This document shows, in pieces, positions 1 through 13,543 of a DNA stretch of 64,000 bases. The notes under the pieces were generated by a model that worked only from the letters and a program-made list of their open reading frames with translations, did no database searches and was not told the origin of the DNA. Positions within the stretch are counted from its first letter, which is position 1; every line of letters begins with the position of its first letter. A program made the position numbers and the translations under genes. This stretch comes from JBDHWG01 sp039810085 (GTDB lineage: Bacteria; Chloroflexota; Anaerolineae; Epilineales; JAHCIE01): positions 1-64,000 of the forward strand of contig JBDHWG010000020.1 in assembly GCA_039810085.1 (NCBI GenBank). Reading direction: 5' to 3'.

Positions 1-161
1 CCGTGCCGACCTCAAGCATAATCGCAACCCGTCTGGCTGTCCATCGCGCGGGCGGTCGCGCCAGCCATTTTCATACTTGCGGGTGACCCTAGGGTCATAT
101 AGACTCCGCTCGCAATGACGGACAGGCGTTGCTTTGCAATAACAGATAGGGAGAACGAATA
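1..161. other. Upstream region of the dehydrogenase operon
   Basis: No gene is seen here. It holds a 14-bp palindrome at 84-97 and a degenerate end of the dispersed repeat family (CTCGCAATGAC at 109-119). The GGGAG Shine-Dalgarno before the GTG at 162 lies at about 149-153. Confidence 0.6.
84..97. promoter_or_regulatory. Perfect 14-bp palindrome, possible operator
   Basis: TGACCCTAGGGTCA reads the same on both strands and lies 65 bp before the dehydrogenase start. Its size and symmetry suit a dimeric repressor site. The LacI-type regulator at 3734-4798 is one candidate binder, but nothing in the sequence links them. Confidence 0.35.
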
Positions 162-1190
162 GTGATAAAAGCGGCTTTCTACGAGCGCAACGAAACAATA
201 CGTATCGGCGAGGGGACACAGAACCCGCCGGGGCCGGACCAGGTTCAGGTCCACGTCGCCTACACTGGCATCTGCGGCACCGACCTGCACATCTACCACG
301 GCGAGATGGACCGCCGCACCGGCGACTCCCAGATTCTCGGCCACGAGATTTCGGGTGTCGTCGGCGCCGTGGGTCCGGGCGTCACAGATGTCAAGCCTGG
401 CGACAAGGTGACAGTCATCCCGCTCGACTGGTGCGGGCACTGCCCGGCCTGCCGCGCGGGCCACACCCACATCTGTCAGAACCTCAAGTTCCTCGGCATA
501 GACGCGCCGGGCGGCATGCAGAGCTATTGGAACGTCCCCGCCCGCGTCGTCGTCAAGCTCCCGGAGACCCTTTCGCTGCGCCACGCGGCGCTTATCGAAC
601 CCATCGCCGTCGCCTGCCACGACGTGCGCCGGGGCGAGGTCAAAGACGGCGAGTTCGTCGTCGTCCTCGGCGGCGGGCCGATTGGCGCGCTTCAGGCGCT
701 CGTCGCCAAGAGCCGCGGCGCCACGGTCATTGTGTCCGAAATCAACCCGTTCCGCCTCCAACTGCTGAAGGGGCTTGGCCTCGAAGCGGTGAACCCGAAC
801 GAGGTGGACCTGCCGGCGCTGGTGGAGGAGCGGACGGGCGGCGCGGGGGCAGACGCCGTGTTCGAGGTGACGGCCCACCCGGCGGGCGCGGCGATGATGA
901 CGAAGCTGGCGCGAACGCGCGGCCGCCTGGTCATCGTCGGCATCTTCAGCCAGCCCGTCCCGGTAGACCTGTTCCGCGTCTTCTGGCGCGAGCTGCGCAT
1001 CATCGGGGCGCGGGTGTACGAGCGCGAGGACTTCGAGATGGCGGCGAAGCTGGCGGCGTCGGGCGAACTGCCCCTCGACGCGCTCATCACCGAGGTCTAC
1101 CCGCTGGACAATCTCAAGCAGGCGTTGGACCAGCTCGGCCACGGCGGCAGCGTGATGAAGATTCTCCTACACTGCTCCGAGGACCTATGA
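162..1190 (+). CDS. Zinc-dependent alcohol/polyol dehydrogenase (MDR family)
   Basis: A 342-residue medium-chain dehydrogenase that would oxidise a sugar alcohol, sugar acid or similar polyol with NAD(P). The catalytic zinc site is visible as Cys38 in GICGTD and GHE at 60-62. The structural zinc site is Cys91, Cys94, Cys97 and Cys105. The Rossmann motif GGGPIG is at 170-175. The length is normal for the threonine/sorbitol/galactitol dehydrogenase group. The start is GTG with GGGAG upstream. The gene overlaps the next, a short-chain dehydrogenase, by ATGA, so the two are translationally coupled and probably act in one sugar-acid or polyol pathway. Substrate cannot be assigned from sequence alone. 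Confidence 0.9.
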   Translation: MIKAAFYERNETIRIGEGTQNPPGPDQVQVHVAYTGICGTDLHIYHGEMDRRTGDSQILGHEISGVVGAVGPGVTDVKPGDKVTVIPLDWCGHCPACRAGHTHICQNLKFLGIDAPGGMQSYWNVPARVVVKLPETLSLRHAALIEPIAVACHDVRRGEVKDGEFVVVLGGGPIGALQALVAKSRGATVIVSEINPFRLQLLKGLGLEAVNPNEVDLPALVEERTGGAGADAVFEVTAHPAGAAMMTKLARTRGRLVIVGIFSQPVPVDLFRVFWRELRIIGARVYEREDFEMAAKLAASGELPLDALITEVYPLDNLKQALDQLGHGGSVMKILLHCSEDL

Positions 1191-1957
1191 ACACACTGGA
1201 GCAATTCCGGCTCGACGGTAAGACGGCGCTGGTGACCGGCGCTCGGCGCGGCATCGGCAAGGCGATGGCGGAGGCGCTGGCCGAGGCGGGCGCGGACATC
1301 ATCGGCGTGAGCGCCAATCTTGAGCCATCCGGCAGCGATGTCGAGAAGGCAGTCACCGCCTTGGGCCGCAAGTTCAAGGGCTACACGTGCGATTTCAGCG
1401 ACCGTCAGGCCCTCTACGCGTTCATCAGCCAGGTCAGGGCCGACTTTCCGGTCATCGACATCCTGGTCAACAACGCCGGCACGATTCGCCGCATGCCGGC
1501 TGTCGAGCACGACGATACCATCTGGGACGCCATCGTCGAGACGAACCTCAACGCGCAGTTCATCCTCAGCCGTGAGATCGGCAAGGAGATGGTGGCGCGG
1601 GGGCGGGGCAAGATTATCTTCACCGCGTCGCTGCTGACGTTCCAGGGCGGTATTCTCGTGCCGAGCTACGCGGCGAGCAAAGCTGGCATCGGCGCGCTCA
1701 CCAAGGCGCTGGCGAACGAGTGGGCCAGCAAGGGTGTCAATGTCAACGCCATCGCGCCGGGCTACATTGCGACGGACAACACCTCGGCCCTGCGCGCCGA
1801 CCCGACGCGCAGCCGCCAGATCATGGAGCGCATCCCGGCTGCGCGCTGGGGCGAAGCCGATGACTTCAAAGGCCCGGTGCTGTTCCTCGCCTCGGACGCA
1901 TCGAGCTACGTCCACGGCACGATTCTTACTGTGGACGGCGGGTGGATGGGACGCTAG
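1187..1957 (+). CDS. Short-chain dehydrogenase/reductase, gluconate or 2-deoxygluconate 5/3-dehydrogenase-like
   Basis: A 256-residue classical SDR. The cofactor motif TGARRGIG is at 17-24, NNAG at 95-98, and the catalytic Ser148, Tyr161 and Lys165 lie in the order expected for the family. The C-terminus ends in the usual VDGGW segment. It resembles KduD/IdnO-type enzymes that interconvert keto and hydroxy sugar acids. Its ATG overlaps the stop of the upstream zinc dehydrogenase, which puts both in one operon. The same frame is open far upstream (from about 431), but that part only shadows the first gene. Confidence 0.88.
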   Translation: MNTLEQFRLDGKTALVTGARRGIGKAMAEALAEAGADIIGVSANLEPSGSDVEKAVTALGRKFKGYTCDFSDRQALYAFISQVRADFPVIDILVNNAGTIRRMPAVEHDDTIWDAIVETNLNAQFILSREIGKEMVARGRGKIIFTASLLTFQGGILVPSYAASKAGIGALTKALANEWASKGVNVNAIAPGYIATDNTSALRADPTRSRQIMERIPAARWGEADDFKGPVLFLASDASSYVHGTILTVDGGWMGR

Positions 1958-1960
1958 ATG

Positions 1961-2026
1961 TCATGCCGAGCGAACGCGAAGCATCCCGGTAGATTGGGGA
2001 CGCTTCGCGCTGCTCAGCGTGACAGT
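1961..2026. repeat. Degenerate copy of a TCATGCCGAG...CTCAGCGTGAC inverted-repeat element
   Basis: The segment begins GTCATGCCGAGCGAACGCGA and ends CTCAGCGTGAC, with GAAGCATC/GACGCTTC arms inside. It is related in design to the 121-bp repeat family elsewhere in the window. It lies in the 205-bp gap before the next gene. Confidence 0.55.
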
Positions 2027-2162
2027 CCGCATAGGTTCCTGCAACAATGATGCAGGGAGCATAAGTCACGCCGGTCGGAGATACCTCGCAAGGGGTATCT
2101 CCGACTTTCTCATGTCAGCCCGCCTGTGCTATACTCACCCCGATCTTACCCAGAGGAAGCAC

Positions 2163-2636
2163 ATGAGGACTTACCGCCGCCTGCAGCAAGCGATTGCCGC
2201 CTTGTTGGTGCTGTATGCCGTGCTCGGCGTTCTGACATGGCGGGGCATCATGCCCGAGGTCTTCCCGGTCTACTCCTGGGACCTGTTCTCTACGATTCCC
2301 TCGCCGGTGGAGCGCGACATGGGCCTGCGCATCACGTCTGTGGGTGGACAGCCCCTAAACCCGCCGGTCTATGTCCAGCAGCTCTCGACGGTGTTCCCCC
2401 GCGCCGCCACGATCGATGCCTTCGTGACGATACAATCCCTGGGCGCTGCGGCGCGCGACCATAACGACACGGAGGTCGAGAAGCTGCGCGGCTACCTGGA
2501 ACCGACTTTTCTGGGCGGCGCCGGGGCTGTCGAGTATAAGGTCATCGAGCGGCGCTTCGATCCGCTGCGTCGCTGGCAGACCGGCGAGCTCCTCGACGAG
2601 AAGACGCTCGCCAGTTTCCGCTTCCCAGGACGCTGA
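2163..2636 (+). CDS. Hypothetical single-pass membrane protein
   Basis: A 157-residue protein of unrecognised family. One hydrophobic segment at about residues 8-27 should anchor it with the bulk outside the membrane. The start is the ATG after AGAGGAAGCAC. Its stop is directly followed by the GTG of the next membrane protein (2 bp gap), so the pair is likely co-translated and may form a complex. I do not recognise a catalytic motif. Confidence 0.7.
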   Translation: MRTYRRLQQAIAALLVLYAVLGVLTWRGIMPEVFPVYSWDLFSTIPSPVERDMGLRITSVGGQPLNPPVYVQQLSTVFPRAATIDAFVTIQSLGAAARDHNDTEVEKLRGYLEPTFLGGAGAVEYKVIERRFDPLRRWQTGELLDEKTLASFRFPGR

Positions 2637-2638
2637 CC

Positions 2639-3667
2639 GTGAAAGCCCTGCGTCTCCTCCGCCGCTGGCTGTACCGATCCGTCGCCGACGACACGGCAGA
2701 CATCATTGCCCGGCAGCGCGCCGCCTATCAACAGGCGGCCTTCCTCGTCCCGATGCTCTACGTTGTCACGCTGTACGTCGTAATGAGTTGGCTGACGTTC
2801 TGGTGGCAGCAGTGGCTCGACGCCCCGGCACCGACGCTGCTCTGGCCCGTCGCGTGGCTGCGCTGGACCGATGCGCATGCAGGCGTCTACTTCATCTATA
2901 TGCTCGCAATGGCCGCTCCCATCCTGGCTATGCTCATGCCGCAGCATCGCTGGACGCGGGCCCTCGTCTTTCTGGGCTTGCTAGAGATGGCTGCGCTCGC
3001 CAGCTCCTTCGGCAAAATCAACCACTCGCTGCACGCCTGGACGAGCGTCGCGTTTGTCTTCATCTTCCTGCCCAACGGGTATTGGGAGCGACGGGCAGAC
3101 TCCATCCGTGAGCGCCAGTTGTTCCTGACGACGTTCTGGGGCGCGCAGGCGCTTATCTGCCTGTTCTATACGCTGTCGGGCATCTGGAAGCTCTACGGCG
3201 CGTTCCAACAGCTGTTCGCCGGTGAGATGTCCGCTTTCCACCCCGATGCGCTTGCGTATCAGATCGCCACGCGGCTGATGGAAACGAACTCGCAGAGCAT
3301 GCTCGGCCCTGTCATCCTGGCCCACCCGTGGGTTGGCGGGCCGCTGCTATGGGGCGCGATGTACATCGAGACGTTTGCGCTCGTGGCGGCGTTTCGTCCA
3401 TCCCTCCACCGTCTGTGGGGGATTAGTCTGATGCTGCTCCACCTGGGCAACATCCTCCTGCTCTCGATTCCCTTCCTGGAGAGCATGACCCTGGTGAGCC
3501 TGATCCTCATTTTCTCGCCGTTCCGCCCGCCTGTGACCAATCCCCGCGCCGTCCTGCGCGATCTGCCCATCCTCGGCCTGTTGCTGCGCGCCATCTCCAC
3601 CACCACATCATTGCCGAATACAAGAGTCGCCACAGAGGCACAGAGGACACAGAGAAGAAGAGGTTAA
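2639..3667 (+). CDS. Polytopic membrane protein, HTTM-like hypothetical
   Basis: A protein of up to 342 residues with several hydrophobic helices (about residues 35-60, 80-105, 115-130, 160-185, 230-250 and 260-300), giving an integral membrane protein. The pattern loosely recalls HTTM/vitamin-K-carboxylase-like membrane proteins, but this is weak. The start is GTG, 2 bp after the upstream gene. The last 13 or so codons are read from an inverted-repeat element (3629-3704), giving a charged TEAQRTQRRRG tail. The ancestral stop has probably been replaced by repeat sequence. Confidence 0.65.
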   Translation: MKALRLLRRWLYRSVADDTADIIARQRAAYQQAAFLVPMLYVVTLYVVMSWLTFWWQQWLDAPAPTLLWPVAWLRWTDAHAGVYFIYMLAMAAPILAMLMPQHRWTRALVFLGLLEMAALASSFGKINHSLHAWTSVAFVFIFLPNGYWERRADSIRERQLFLTTFWGAQALICLFYTLSGIWKLYGAFQQLFAGEMSAFHPDALAYQIATRLMETNSQSMLGPVILAHPWVGGPLLWGAMYIETFALVAAFRPSLHRLWGISLMLLHLGNILLLSIPFLESMTLVSLILIFSPFRPPVTNPRAVLRDLPILGLLLRAISTTTSLPNTRVATEAQRTQRRRG

Positions 3668-3704
3668 TACCTTCTGTTCTCTGTGTTCTCTGTGCCTCTG
3701 TGGC
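3629..3704. repeat. 76-bp inverted-repeat element (CCACAGAGGCACAGAGG type)
   Basis: GCCACAGAGGCACAGAGGAC on the left is mirrored by GTTCTCTGTGCCTCTGTGGC on the right, giving a hairpin of more than 25 bp. It overlaps the 3' end of the preceding gene. Related copies are at 21845-21918, 52837-52868 and 57334-57388. Confidence 0.8.
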
Positions 3705-3733
3705 AGTCTTTCTTCGTCCCGCTCTCTGAGAAG

Positions 3734-4798
3734 CTATAGGTTGCCACTACCTGGCAAGGGGATATTTGAGTCGGCGTCTAGGGTCCGGACGGACTGGCGC
3801 TCGACCAGGCGCGGGCGAACGAGAGTCGTGCGGCAGCTTGCTTCCGGTGTCTCGACGCGCCGCACTAGCGTCTCGACGGCGATGCTGCCGAGGGTCGGCG
3901 TGTCCACGTGCATCGTGGTCAGGGGGGGCGTCAGATACAGGGCCAGATCGACGTTGTCGAAGCCCATCACGGATAGGTCGTCGGGAATGCGACGGCCAAG
4001 GCCCTGGGCGGCTTCATACAGGCGAACGGCGACGTGGTCGTTGCTGCAAAACACAGCGGTGACGTCGGGCTGCTCGCGCAAGAGACGGGCTGCCGCCGCC
4101 AGCTCCTCGTCCTGGGCGATGCGGCAGTCGCCGAAGTATGGCTCGGCGATGCCGTAATCCGCCAGCGCCTGGATGTACCCGCGACGGCGCTCGCGCAGGC
4201 TGGGGTAGGCATCCGGCTGTGTGCCGACGAGGCCGATGCGGCGGTGGCCGCACGCGATGAGGTGGGCGACCGCCTCATATGCGCCGCGAAAGTTGTCCGT
4301 GCCAACGATGTCGTAGTTCGCCTCAGTGTACGCATCCACCAGGACGAGGGGCAGGGCGCGGCGCTCGACCAGCCGTGTGATCGTCTGGTCCACGAATGCG
4401 CCGACCAGCAGGACGCCGTCCACGTCGCCCTCTTCGAGCAGGCGCGGCACTTCGACCGGATGATTGTCGAGGTCCACGGGGATTGTGGCGAACAGAAGGT
4501 TGAGGCGCAGCCTGCGGCACGCCGACTCGATGCCCGCCAGGAGTGGGGCGTAGAATGGGTTCGCCAGGGGCGCATCGTCCGCCCGCCCCTTGATGAGCAC
4601 GCCGACTCGCTGTGCCGCGTGGGCGGGCTGGCCGTCAGCGGGTAAACGCCGCCGGTAGCCGAGCGCACGCGCCGCCTCCAGGACACGCTGTCGGGTCTCG
4701 TCGTTGATGCCGGGGCGGCCGCGCATCACCAGCGAGACGGTCGCCAGCGAGACGCCGCTTTGCCGCGCGACATCCTCCATCGTCACCTTGCGAGGCAT
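3734..4798 (-). CDS. LacI-family transcriptional regulator
   Basis: A 354-residue repressor. The N-terminal LacI helix-turn-helix is at about residues 6-26 (VTMEDVARQSGVSLATVS), followed by the hinge helix and a periplasmic-binding-protein-like effector domain to about residue 340. These proteins bind palindromic operators as dimers and release them on binding a sugar. The start is the ATG after AAGGAACATGT. The gene is alone on its strand, with its target unknown. The dehydrogenase pair at 162-1957 is a plausible target by content only. Confidence 0.92.
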   Translation of the reverse strand: MPRKVTMEDVARQSGVSLATVSLVMRGRPGINDETRQRVLEAARALGYRRRLPADGQPAHAAQRVGVLIKGRADDAPLANPFYAPLLAGIESACRRLRLNLLFATIPVDLDNHPVEVPRLLEEGDVDGVLLVGAFVDQTITRLVERRALPLVLVDAYTEANYDIVGTDNFRGAYEAVAHLIACGHRRIGLVGTQPDAYPSLRERRRGYIQALADYGIAEPYFGDCRIAQDEELAAAARLLREQPDVTAVFCSNDHVAVRLYEAAQGLGRRIPDDLSVMGFDNVDLALYLTPPLTTMHVDTPTLGSIAVETLVRRVETPEASCRTTLVRPRLVERQSVRTLDADSNIPLPGSGNL

Positions 4799-4825
4799 AC
4801 ATGTTCCTTGAGTGACGGTGACGGG

Positions 4826-5110
4826 CTAGAATTCCTCTTCCCCAATCGAGAACATGTGCTCCAGGTCGTAGCTCGAATACACCTTGAAGGCCATCAGCGT
4901 CTCAGTGCGCGTGATGCCTTCGATGGCGAGAATCTGCCGCGTGACCAGGTCGGCGATTTGCTCGTTCGTCTGGGTGCGCAGGACGGCCACGAGATCGTAG
5001 CTGCCCGCCACGGAGTAGACCTCGGTGATGCCCTTCAAGGCGACCAGGGATTGGGCGATGCGGTCGAAGTGTCCGTGCTCGACGTTCATCAGGACGATGG
5101 CAGTGACCAT
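4826..5110 (-). CDS. Lrp/AsnC ligand-binding (RAM) domain protein
   Basis: A 94-residue stand-alone RAM domain. It has the family's alternating pattern (AIVLMNVEHG, GITEVYSVAGSYDLVAVL, TETLMAFKVYSSYDLEHMF) and no helix-turn-helix. Such proteins oligomerise and sense amino acids or modulate a full-length Lrp. The ATG follows GGAGGCCCC, a good ribosome site. It lies 29 bp after the EVE-domain gene on the same strand, so they may be co-transcribed. A second protein of this type, broken by a stop, is at 42523-42765. Confidence 0.85.
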   Translation of the reverse strand: MVTAIVLMNVEHGHFDRIAQSLVALKGITEVYSVAGSYDLVAVLRTQTNEQIADLVTRQILAIEGITRTETLMAFKVYSSYDLEHMFSIGEEEF

Positions 5111-5139
5111 GGGGCCTCCGGATGGAATAGGGTACGATG

Positions 5140-5598
5140 TCAGGCGGGCGTCTCGGCGGCCCGGCGGACGTGGCGCTCCAGGATGGCGAAGTCGTCGGCG
5201 CTTACCTCGCGCAGGTTGCCCTGGAAGGCCAGGGTCCAGTTGGCGGCGGGCCACTTGCGGATGTGGGCCAGCTCCTGGCTGAACGGCTCGACGGGAACCC
5301 AGTCGCCCTCGCTCAGCGCCAGGTCGGGCTTGATCTCGACGCGCCAGGCATACTTCTCGTCGGGCTTGCCCTCGCTCACCCAGAGGCGCGTGTGCTCCTC
5401 GAACCCCTCGGAGGTGACGGTGGCAAGCGCGCCGATGGCCTTGGCGCCGCTCAGGTAGTACGCCAGGCGGTCGCCGGGCGCCATCTTCTCCATGACGTTC
5501 TTGCGCTGTCGGCTCTTGAAGCCCTGGACGCGCCAGCCGTTGGCCGCCGTGCGCGCCATGTTGTCGGGCGAGGTCGTCACAATCCAGTAGCGAGCCAT
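5140..5598 (-). CDS. EVE-domain (PUA-like) protein
   Basis: A 152-residue single-domain protein. It opens with MARYWIVTTSPDN and contains MAPGDRLAYYLSG, a hallmark of the EVE/PUA-like fold that binds modified bases in RNA or DNA. The length fits the family. The start is ATG after GAGGACTC. It precedes the RAM-domain gene by 29 bp. EVE proteins often travel with restriction or defence genes, but no such genes are seen here. Confidence 0.85.
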   Translation of the reverse strand: MARYWIVTTSPDNMARTAANGWRVQGFKSRQRKNVMEKMAPGDRLAYYLSGAKAIGALATVTSEGFEEHTRLWVSEGKPDEKYAWRVEIKPDLALSEGDWVPVEPFSQELAHIRKWPAANWTLAFQGNLREVSADDFAILERHVRRAAETPA

Positions 5599-5759
5599 GA
5601 GTCCTCCGCGAGAACACGTCGCAACGATATGTGATGCCTTCTATAATAATGGAGAACGCAGCAGGCCGCAAGCTAACTCTCGCTACAGCCGAAAAGTCGT
5701 CATAGCGAGACCCCCACGGCGTGTGACGGCGTGTGCCGACACGAGAATACCGCCAAGCT

Positions 5760-5901
5760 GTCATTGCGAGCCGGGGTGCGGGGGCGGTATTCCGCCCCCG
5801 CTGGCGAAGCAATCTCCCGCCCTTGCGGCAGACGGTCTAAGCGGTTATAGCGTGGCTATCACCCGCCGGGGGATTGCTTCGTCGTGCCTCCTCGCAATGA
5901 C
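5760..5901. repeat. Dispersed GTCATTGCGAG...CTCGCAATGAC repeat, expanded copy
   Basis: Both ends carry the 11-bp terminal inverted repeat and the inner GAAGCAATC/GATTGCTTC arms. This copy has about 20 extra bases near its left end containing a local GGGGGCGGTATTCCGCCCCC hairpin. Confidence 0.85.
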
Positions 5902-5908
5902 CACTCAA

Positions 5909-5939
5909 CAAAAAGCGCCGGGGCTTGTCGCCCCGGCGA
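5909..5939 (-). terminator. Rho-independent terminator of uvrA
   Basis: A perfect GC hairpin (CGCCGGGG / CCCCGGCG) is followed on the minus strand by a run of T (AAAAA at 5910-5914 on the plus strand). It starts 5 bp after the uvrA stop. Confidence 0.85.
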
Positions 5940-5943
5940 TTCC

Positions 5944-8934
<2,991 letters not shown>

Positions 8935-9003
8935 GGTCACGCTTCCTGAAACAAATCGCCGACGTATGCCGGCGCGAGAGTTCGATGCTTCTTCATCTCT
9001 ATG

Positions 9004-9033
9004 AGTATAGCACAAGTGTACGACAGCTCACAA
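9004..9033 (-). promoter_or_regulatory. Probable sigma-70-type promoter of uvrA
   Basis: On the minus strand TTGTGA, an 18-bp spacer and TATACT lie about 70 bp before the uvrA ATG. No LexA-like palindrome was recognised nearby. Confidence 0.55.
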
Positions 9034-9269
9034 CCGCCCCACACACGATTCGCCGGTCATCCATTCGATGTACCGGCTAGAGTTTCTGCTATTTAGACTC
9101 TAGGAGGGGGGTGGGCTTACGTACACCATATGAGGAGATCTTGCAGGTCGCCTTTTTAATGACGCTCAAGAGAGCCGCGCCTAAACTTCTGGATCATCGA
9201 GCGGAGCAAGCGCGACTTTCACCCGGGTACGTACAGTCCGCCAGTCCTACCGTGACGACATCACCGGGG
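9034..9269. other. Intergenic region without a recognised gene
   Basis: It contains a short inverted repeat, CTAGAGT...ACTCTAG at about 9077-9103, and a GGAGGGGGGTGGG stretch. A 73-codon frame beginning at 9111 has no ribosome site of quality or family resemblance and is not called. Confidence 0.5.
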
Positions 9270-9488
9270 CTAAACAAGTTCTTCTTCCTCTGGGTAGAGC
9301 GTAGCACCGTACTGCAACGAGAACGCTGTTAGGTCGTGCTCGTCCTGTTCGCTCCATGAGTCTCCCCGGTCTACGATAGCCACATCCAATCGCGCTAGGT
9401 CGTACAGGATCAGGGCAGCCAGTCGCAGTCGTTCAGCAGGTGTCATAGAGCGAACTGTTTCAGAGAATACTTGTTGGGCAGTTAGCAC
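9270..9488 (-). CDS. Small antitoxin-like protein
   Basis: A 72-residue protein with a pattern common in free-standing bacterial antitoxin-like proteins: TAQQVFSETVRSMTPAERLR, then a helix ending LYDLA, and a C-terminal WSEQDEHDLTAFSLQYG segment. The GTG at 9488 is chosen over the ATG at 9569 because GGAGGAGGGG sits directly before it. No toxin (PIN, RelE or MazF) is found next to it, so it is an orphan or has another role. Function is an inference. Confidence 0.65.
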   Translation of the reverse strand: MLTAQQVFSETVRSMTPAERLRLAALILYDLARLDVAIVDRGDSWSEQDEHDLTAFSLQYGATLYPEEEELV

Positions 9489-9665
9489 AATCCCCTCCTC
9501 CCACCAAAATTCTACTCTAATCCAGCCGGCCCGTCCAAGTGTCACAGGGTCTCGGGTGATTTCTTGCAAGTCGGATTGCGAAATGCCAGTTCGACGGAGA
9601 AGCGAAGTATTTCCGATCTAGCCAAGTCAATTGAGCCTAAGAGTCGCGTCGAGAATTGCATGGCC

Positions 9666-11693
<2,028 letters not shown>

Positions 11694-11851
11694 TCCTGAC
11701 TCCCTGGTTGCACAAATGATGCGCTGGACGCTATGCCAGTACAATGAAAGCAACTACAGTGCCGACGAGATAACGAAGCGTTCGCCCTTACACCCACCGG
11801 CCGTTGTGTTCTCTCGCTCCCGATGGTGTGAGCGCGCCGACCCTTACCTGC

Positions 11852-12967
11852 TCAGCCCGCCTGATCGCTTTGCCCATCTGAGCGCACCACGGCGGTCTCG
11901 TGAAGCGCCTCAGACGTGCTACCGGCAACGTCGGCCGGCGGTGGCGCTTTGTCGCCCATCAGCACCGCCAGCCAGCGTGTGCTGTCGCTAATCTCCAGGA
12001 GGAGCTTGACCAGCAGCGTGAGAGGCACGGACAGCAGGCCCCCGACCGCGCCGAAGATGTAGGCCCAGAAGAAGAACGAGAGAAAGACCGTTAATTGGGA
12101 CAGCCCTAGCCCCTGGCTCATGAGGCGCGGCGTGAGCGCCCAGTCGCCGATGTAGTTGATGGCCGTCAGGCCGACCACGACAATCACCGCCGTGACCGGA
12201 CCATGTTGCAGCAGCGCCAGGGCGACGGCCGGAATGCACGCCAGGATGATGCCGATGTTGGGAATGTAGCTCAAGAAGAAGATCAGGACGGCCCAGGCGA
12301 CGGCAAAATCAATCCGCAGGATGACCAGGAAGACGCCCGCGCCCACGGCGACGATGAGGTTGTTGATGGTGCGCAGATAGAAGAACTGCTGCATGGAATC
12401 GCTGAATTGGGTGAGTTGTCTCACGAGCGGGCTGTCGCTGCCCAGGCCATAGCGCAGTTTGGCCCCAAAGCGGTCGCTCTCCAGGATCATGAAGATGACG
12501 CCGACCACGAGCAGCAGGCCGAAAATCACGCCGTTGATGGTCTGACCCAGGACGTTGGTGGCGGTGCGGAGGACTGTTCCCGGGTCGAGCATGTCGCCGT
12601 TTATATTGGATAGATCGATGTCGAAGCGGTCGAGCACGGTTTGAATTTGCGTCGTGAGCACGTTCGCCTGCGACAGGTACTCCGGCAGTCGGCGGCGCAC
12701 CTGGCCGATGGTCAGGAATACGAACCCGCCGAGCGCCGCGAACAGGGCGACGACCGCCACAATCAGCAACAACATCGCCGCCCACCTCGGCCACCCCTTG
12801 CGCTCCAGCGAGCGCACAATCGGCAGGCACAGGATGGCGAGCCAGGTCGCAAAGATGATCGGTGACAGGACCTCGCCGGCCAGCTTCAGCCCACCTAAGA
12901 CGATGACAATTCCGGCGCCAACACCGATGGCGCGCACGAACGGTGACATTTCCCCGATACGTAACAT
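11852..12967 (-). CDS. AI-2E family transporter (UPF0118/PerM)
   Basis: A 371-residue polytopic membrane protein with about eight helices. It has the family's arrangement: paired N-terminal helices, a central soluble segment around VRRRLPEYLSQANVL, and a C-terminal helix bundle with IGDWALTPRLMSQGLGL, the best conserved PerM motif. Members export autoinducer-2 or act as Na+/H+ antiporters; the substrate here is unknown. The ATG at 12967 follows GGGAGTAGAGCG. It sits 24 bp after the DUF1232 gene on the same strand, suggesting one operon. Confidence 0.88.
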   Translation of the reverse strand: MLRIGEMSPFVRAIGVGAGIVIVLGGLKLAGEVLSPIIFATWLAILCLPIVRSLERKGWPRWAAMLLLIVAVVALFAALGGFVFLTIGQVRRRLPEYLSQANVLTTQIQTVLDRFDIDLSNINGDMLDPGTVLRTATNVLGQTINGVIFGLLLVVGVIFMILESDRFGAKLRYGLGSDSPLVRQLTQFSDSMQQFFYLRTINNLIVAVGAGVFLVILRIDFAVAWAVLIFFLSYIPNIGIILACIPAVALALLQHGPVTAVIVVVGLTAINYIGDWALTPRLMSQGLGLSQLTVFLSFFFWAYIFGAVGGLLSVPLTLLVKLLLEISDSTRWLAVLMGDKAPPPADVAGSTSEALHETAVVRSDGQSDQAG

Positions 12968-12990
12968 ATGTCGCTCTACTCCCTCGAAAA

Positions 12991-13392
12991 TCAGCGTGGG
13001 CTGTCGATAAGCCGCATCATAAAGACAATCGCCAGGGCTGCCAGGAGCAGCCAGATGGCGGCGATGACCACGGCGGCGGCGCGGTTCACGAGCTTGCCCT
13101 GGCGCATGACATCCTGCGCTTGCGCGCGGCATTCGGCCATGACGTCGGCGGGGATCATCTTGAGCGCCAGCACGACGCCCAGTGGCACCAGGATGAGGTC
13201 GTCCAGGTAGCCGAGGATGGGGATAGGGTCGGGGATCAGGTCAATGGGGCTGAAGAAGTAGCCCACCACGCACATGGCGAAGACGCGCGCATACCACGGC
13301 ACGCGCGGGTCGCGGTACGCCAGGTACAGCGCGTAGACCTCGATCTTCAGTTGCCGCGCCCACCCCCGCCACTTGTCCACCCAGCCCGCCAT
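12991..13392 (-). CDS. DUF1232 (YkvA) family membrane protein
   Basis: A 133-residue protein with the YkvA core ARVFAMCVVGYFFSPIDLIP and PILGYLDDLILVPLG. This motif of SPIDLIPD followed by GYLDDL defines DUF1232. A second hydrophobic helix is near the C-terminus (about 107-127). The start ATG follows GAAAGGACGTGCGGC. It is probably the first gene of an operon with the PerM-type transporter. The family function is not established. Confidence 0.88.
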   Translation of the reverse strand: MAGWVDKWRGWARQLKIEVYALYLAYRDPRVPWYARVFAMCVVGYFFSPIDLIPDPIPILGYLDDLILVPLGVVLALKMIPADVMAECRAQAQDVMRQGKLVNRAAAVVIAAIWLLLAALAIVFMMRLIDSPR

Positions 13393-13498
13393 GCCGCACG
13401 TCCTTTCTCAATGGTGGATAGTATAGGCGAGATGTGCGCGGTCGCCTACCATGTTGCGAAGTCTGGACACCGGGTTGAAGCGATGTGATTCACAGCCC

Positions 13499-13530
13499 GT
13501 CATTGCGAGGAGGACGATAGGACGACGAAG
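13499..13530. repeat. Left part of a dispersed repeat split by the IS110 element
   Basis: GTCATTGCGAGGAGGACGAT and the bases to 13530 match the complement of the CTATCGTCCTCCTCGCAATGAC arm of complete copies. It continues, after the element, at 14799-14887. Joined, the two pieces make a 121-bp unit, the same length as intact copies. Confidence 0.93.
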
Positions 13531-13543
13531 ATACGGTATTGTT

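Noticed and set aside
12..1142. A 376-codon minus-strand frame over the first dehydrogenase
   Set aside because: Antisense shadow of a gene with all zinc and cofactor motifs.
9111..9332. A 73-codon plus-strand frame next to uvrA
   Set aside because: No convincing family, and it overlaps the antitoxin-like gene that has a strong ribosome site on the other strand.
9270..9488. A full toxin-antitoxin module
   Set aside because: Only the antitoxin-like half is present. No PIN, RelE, MazF or HipA-like gene lies within several hundred bases.
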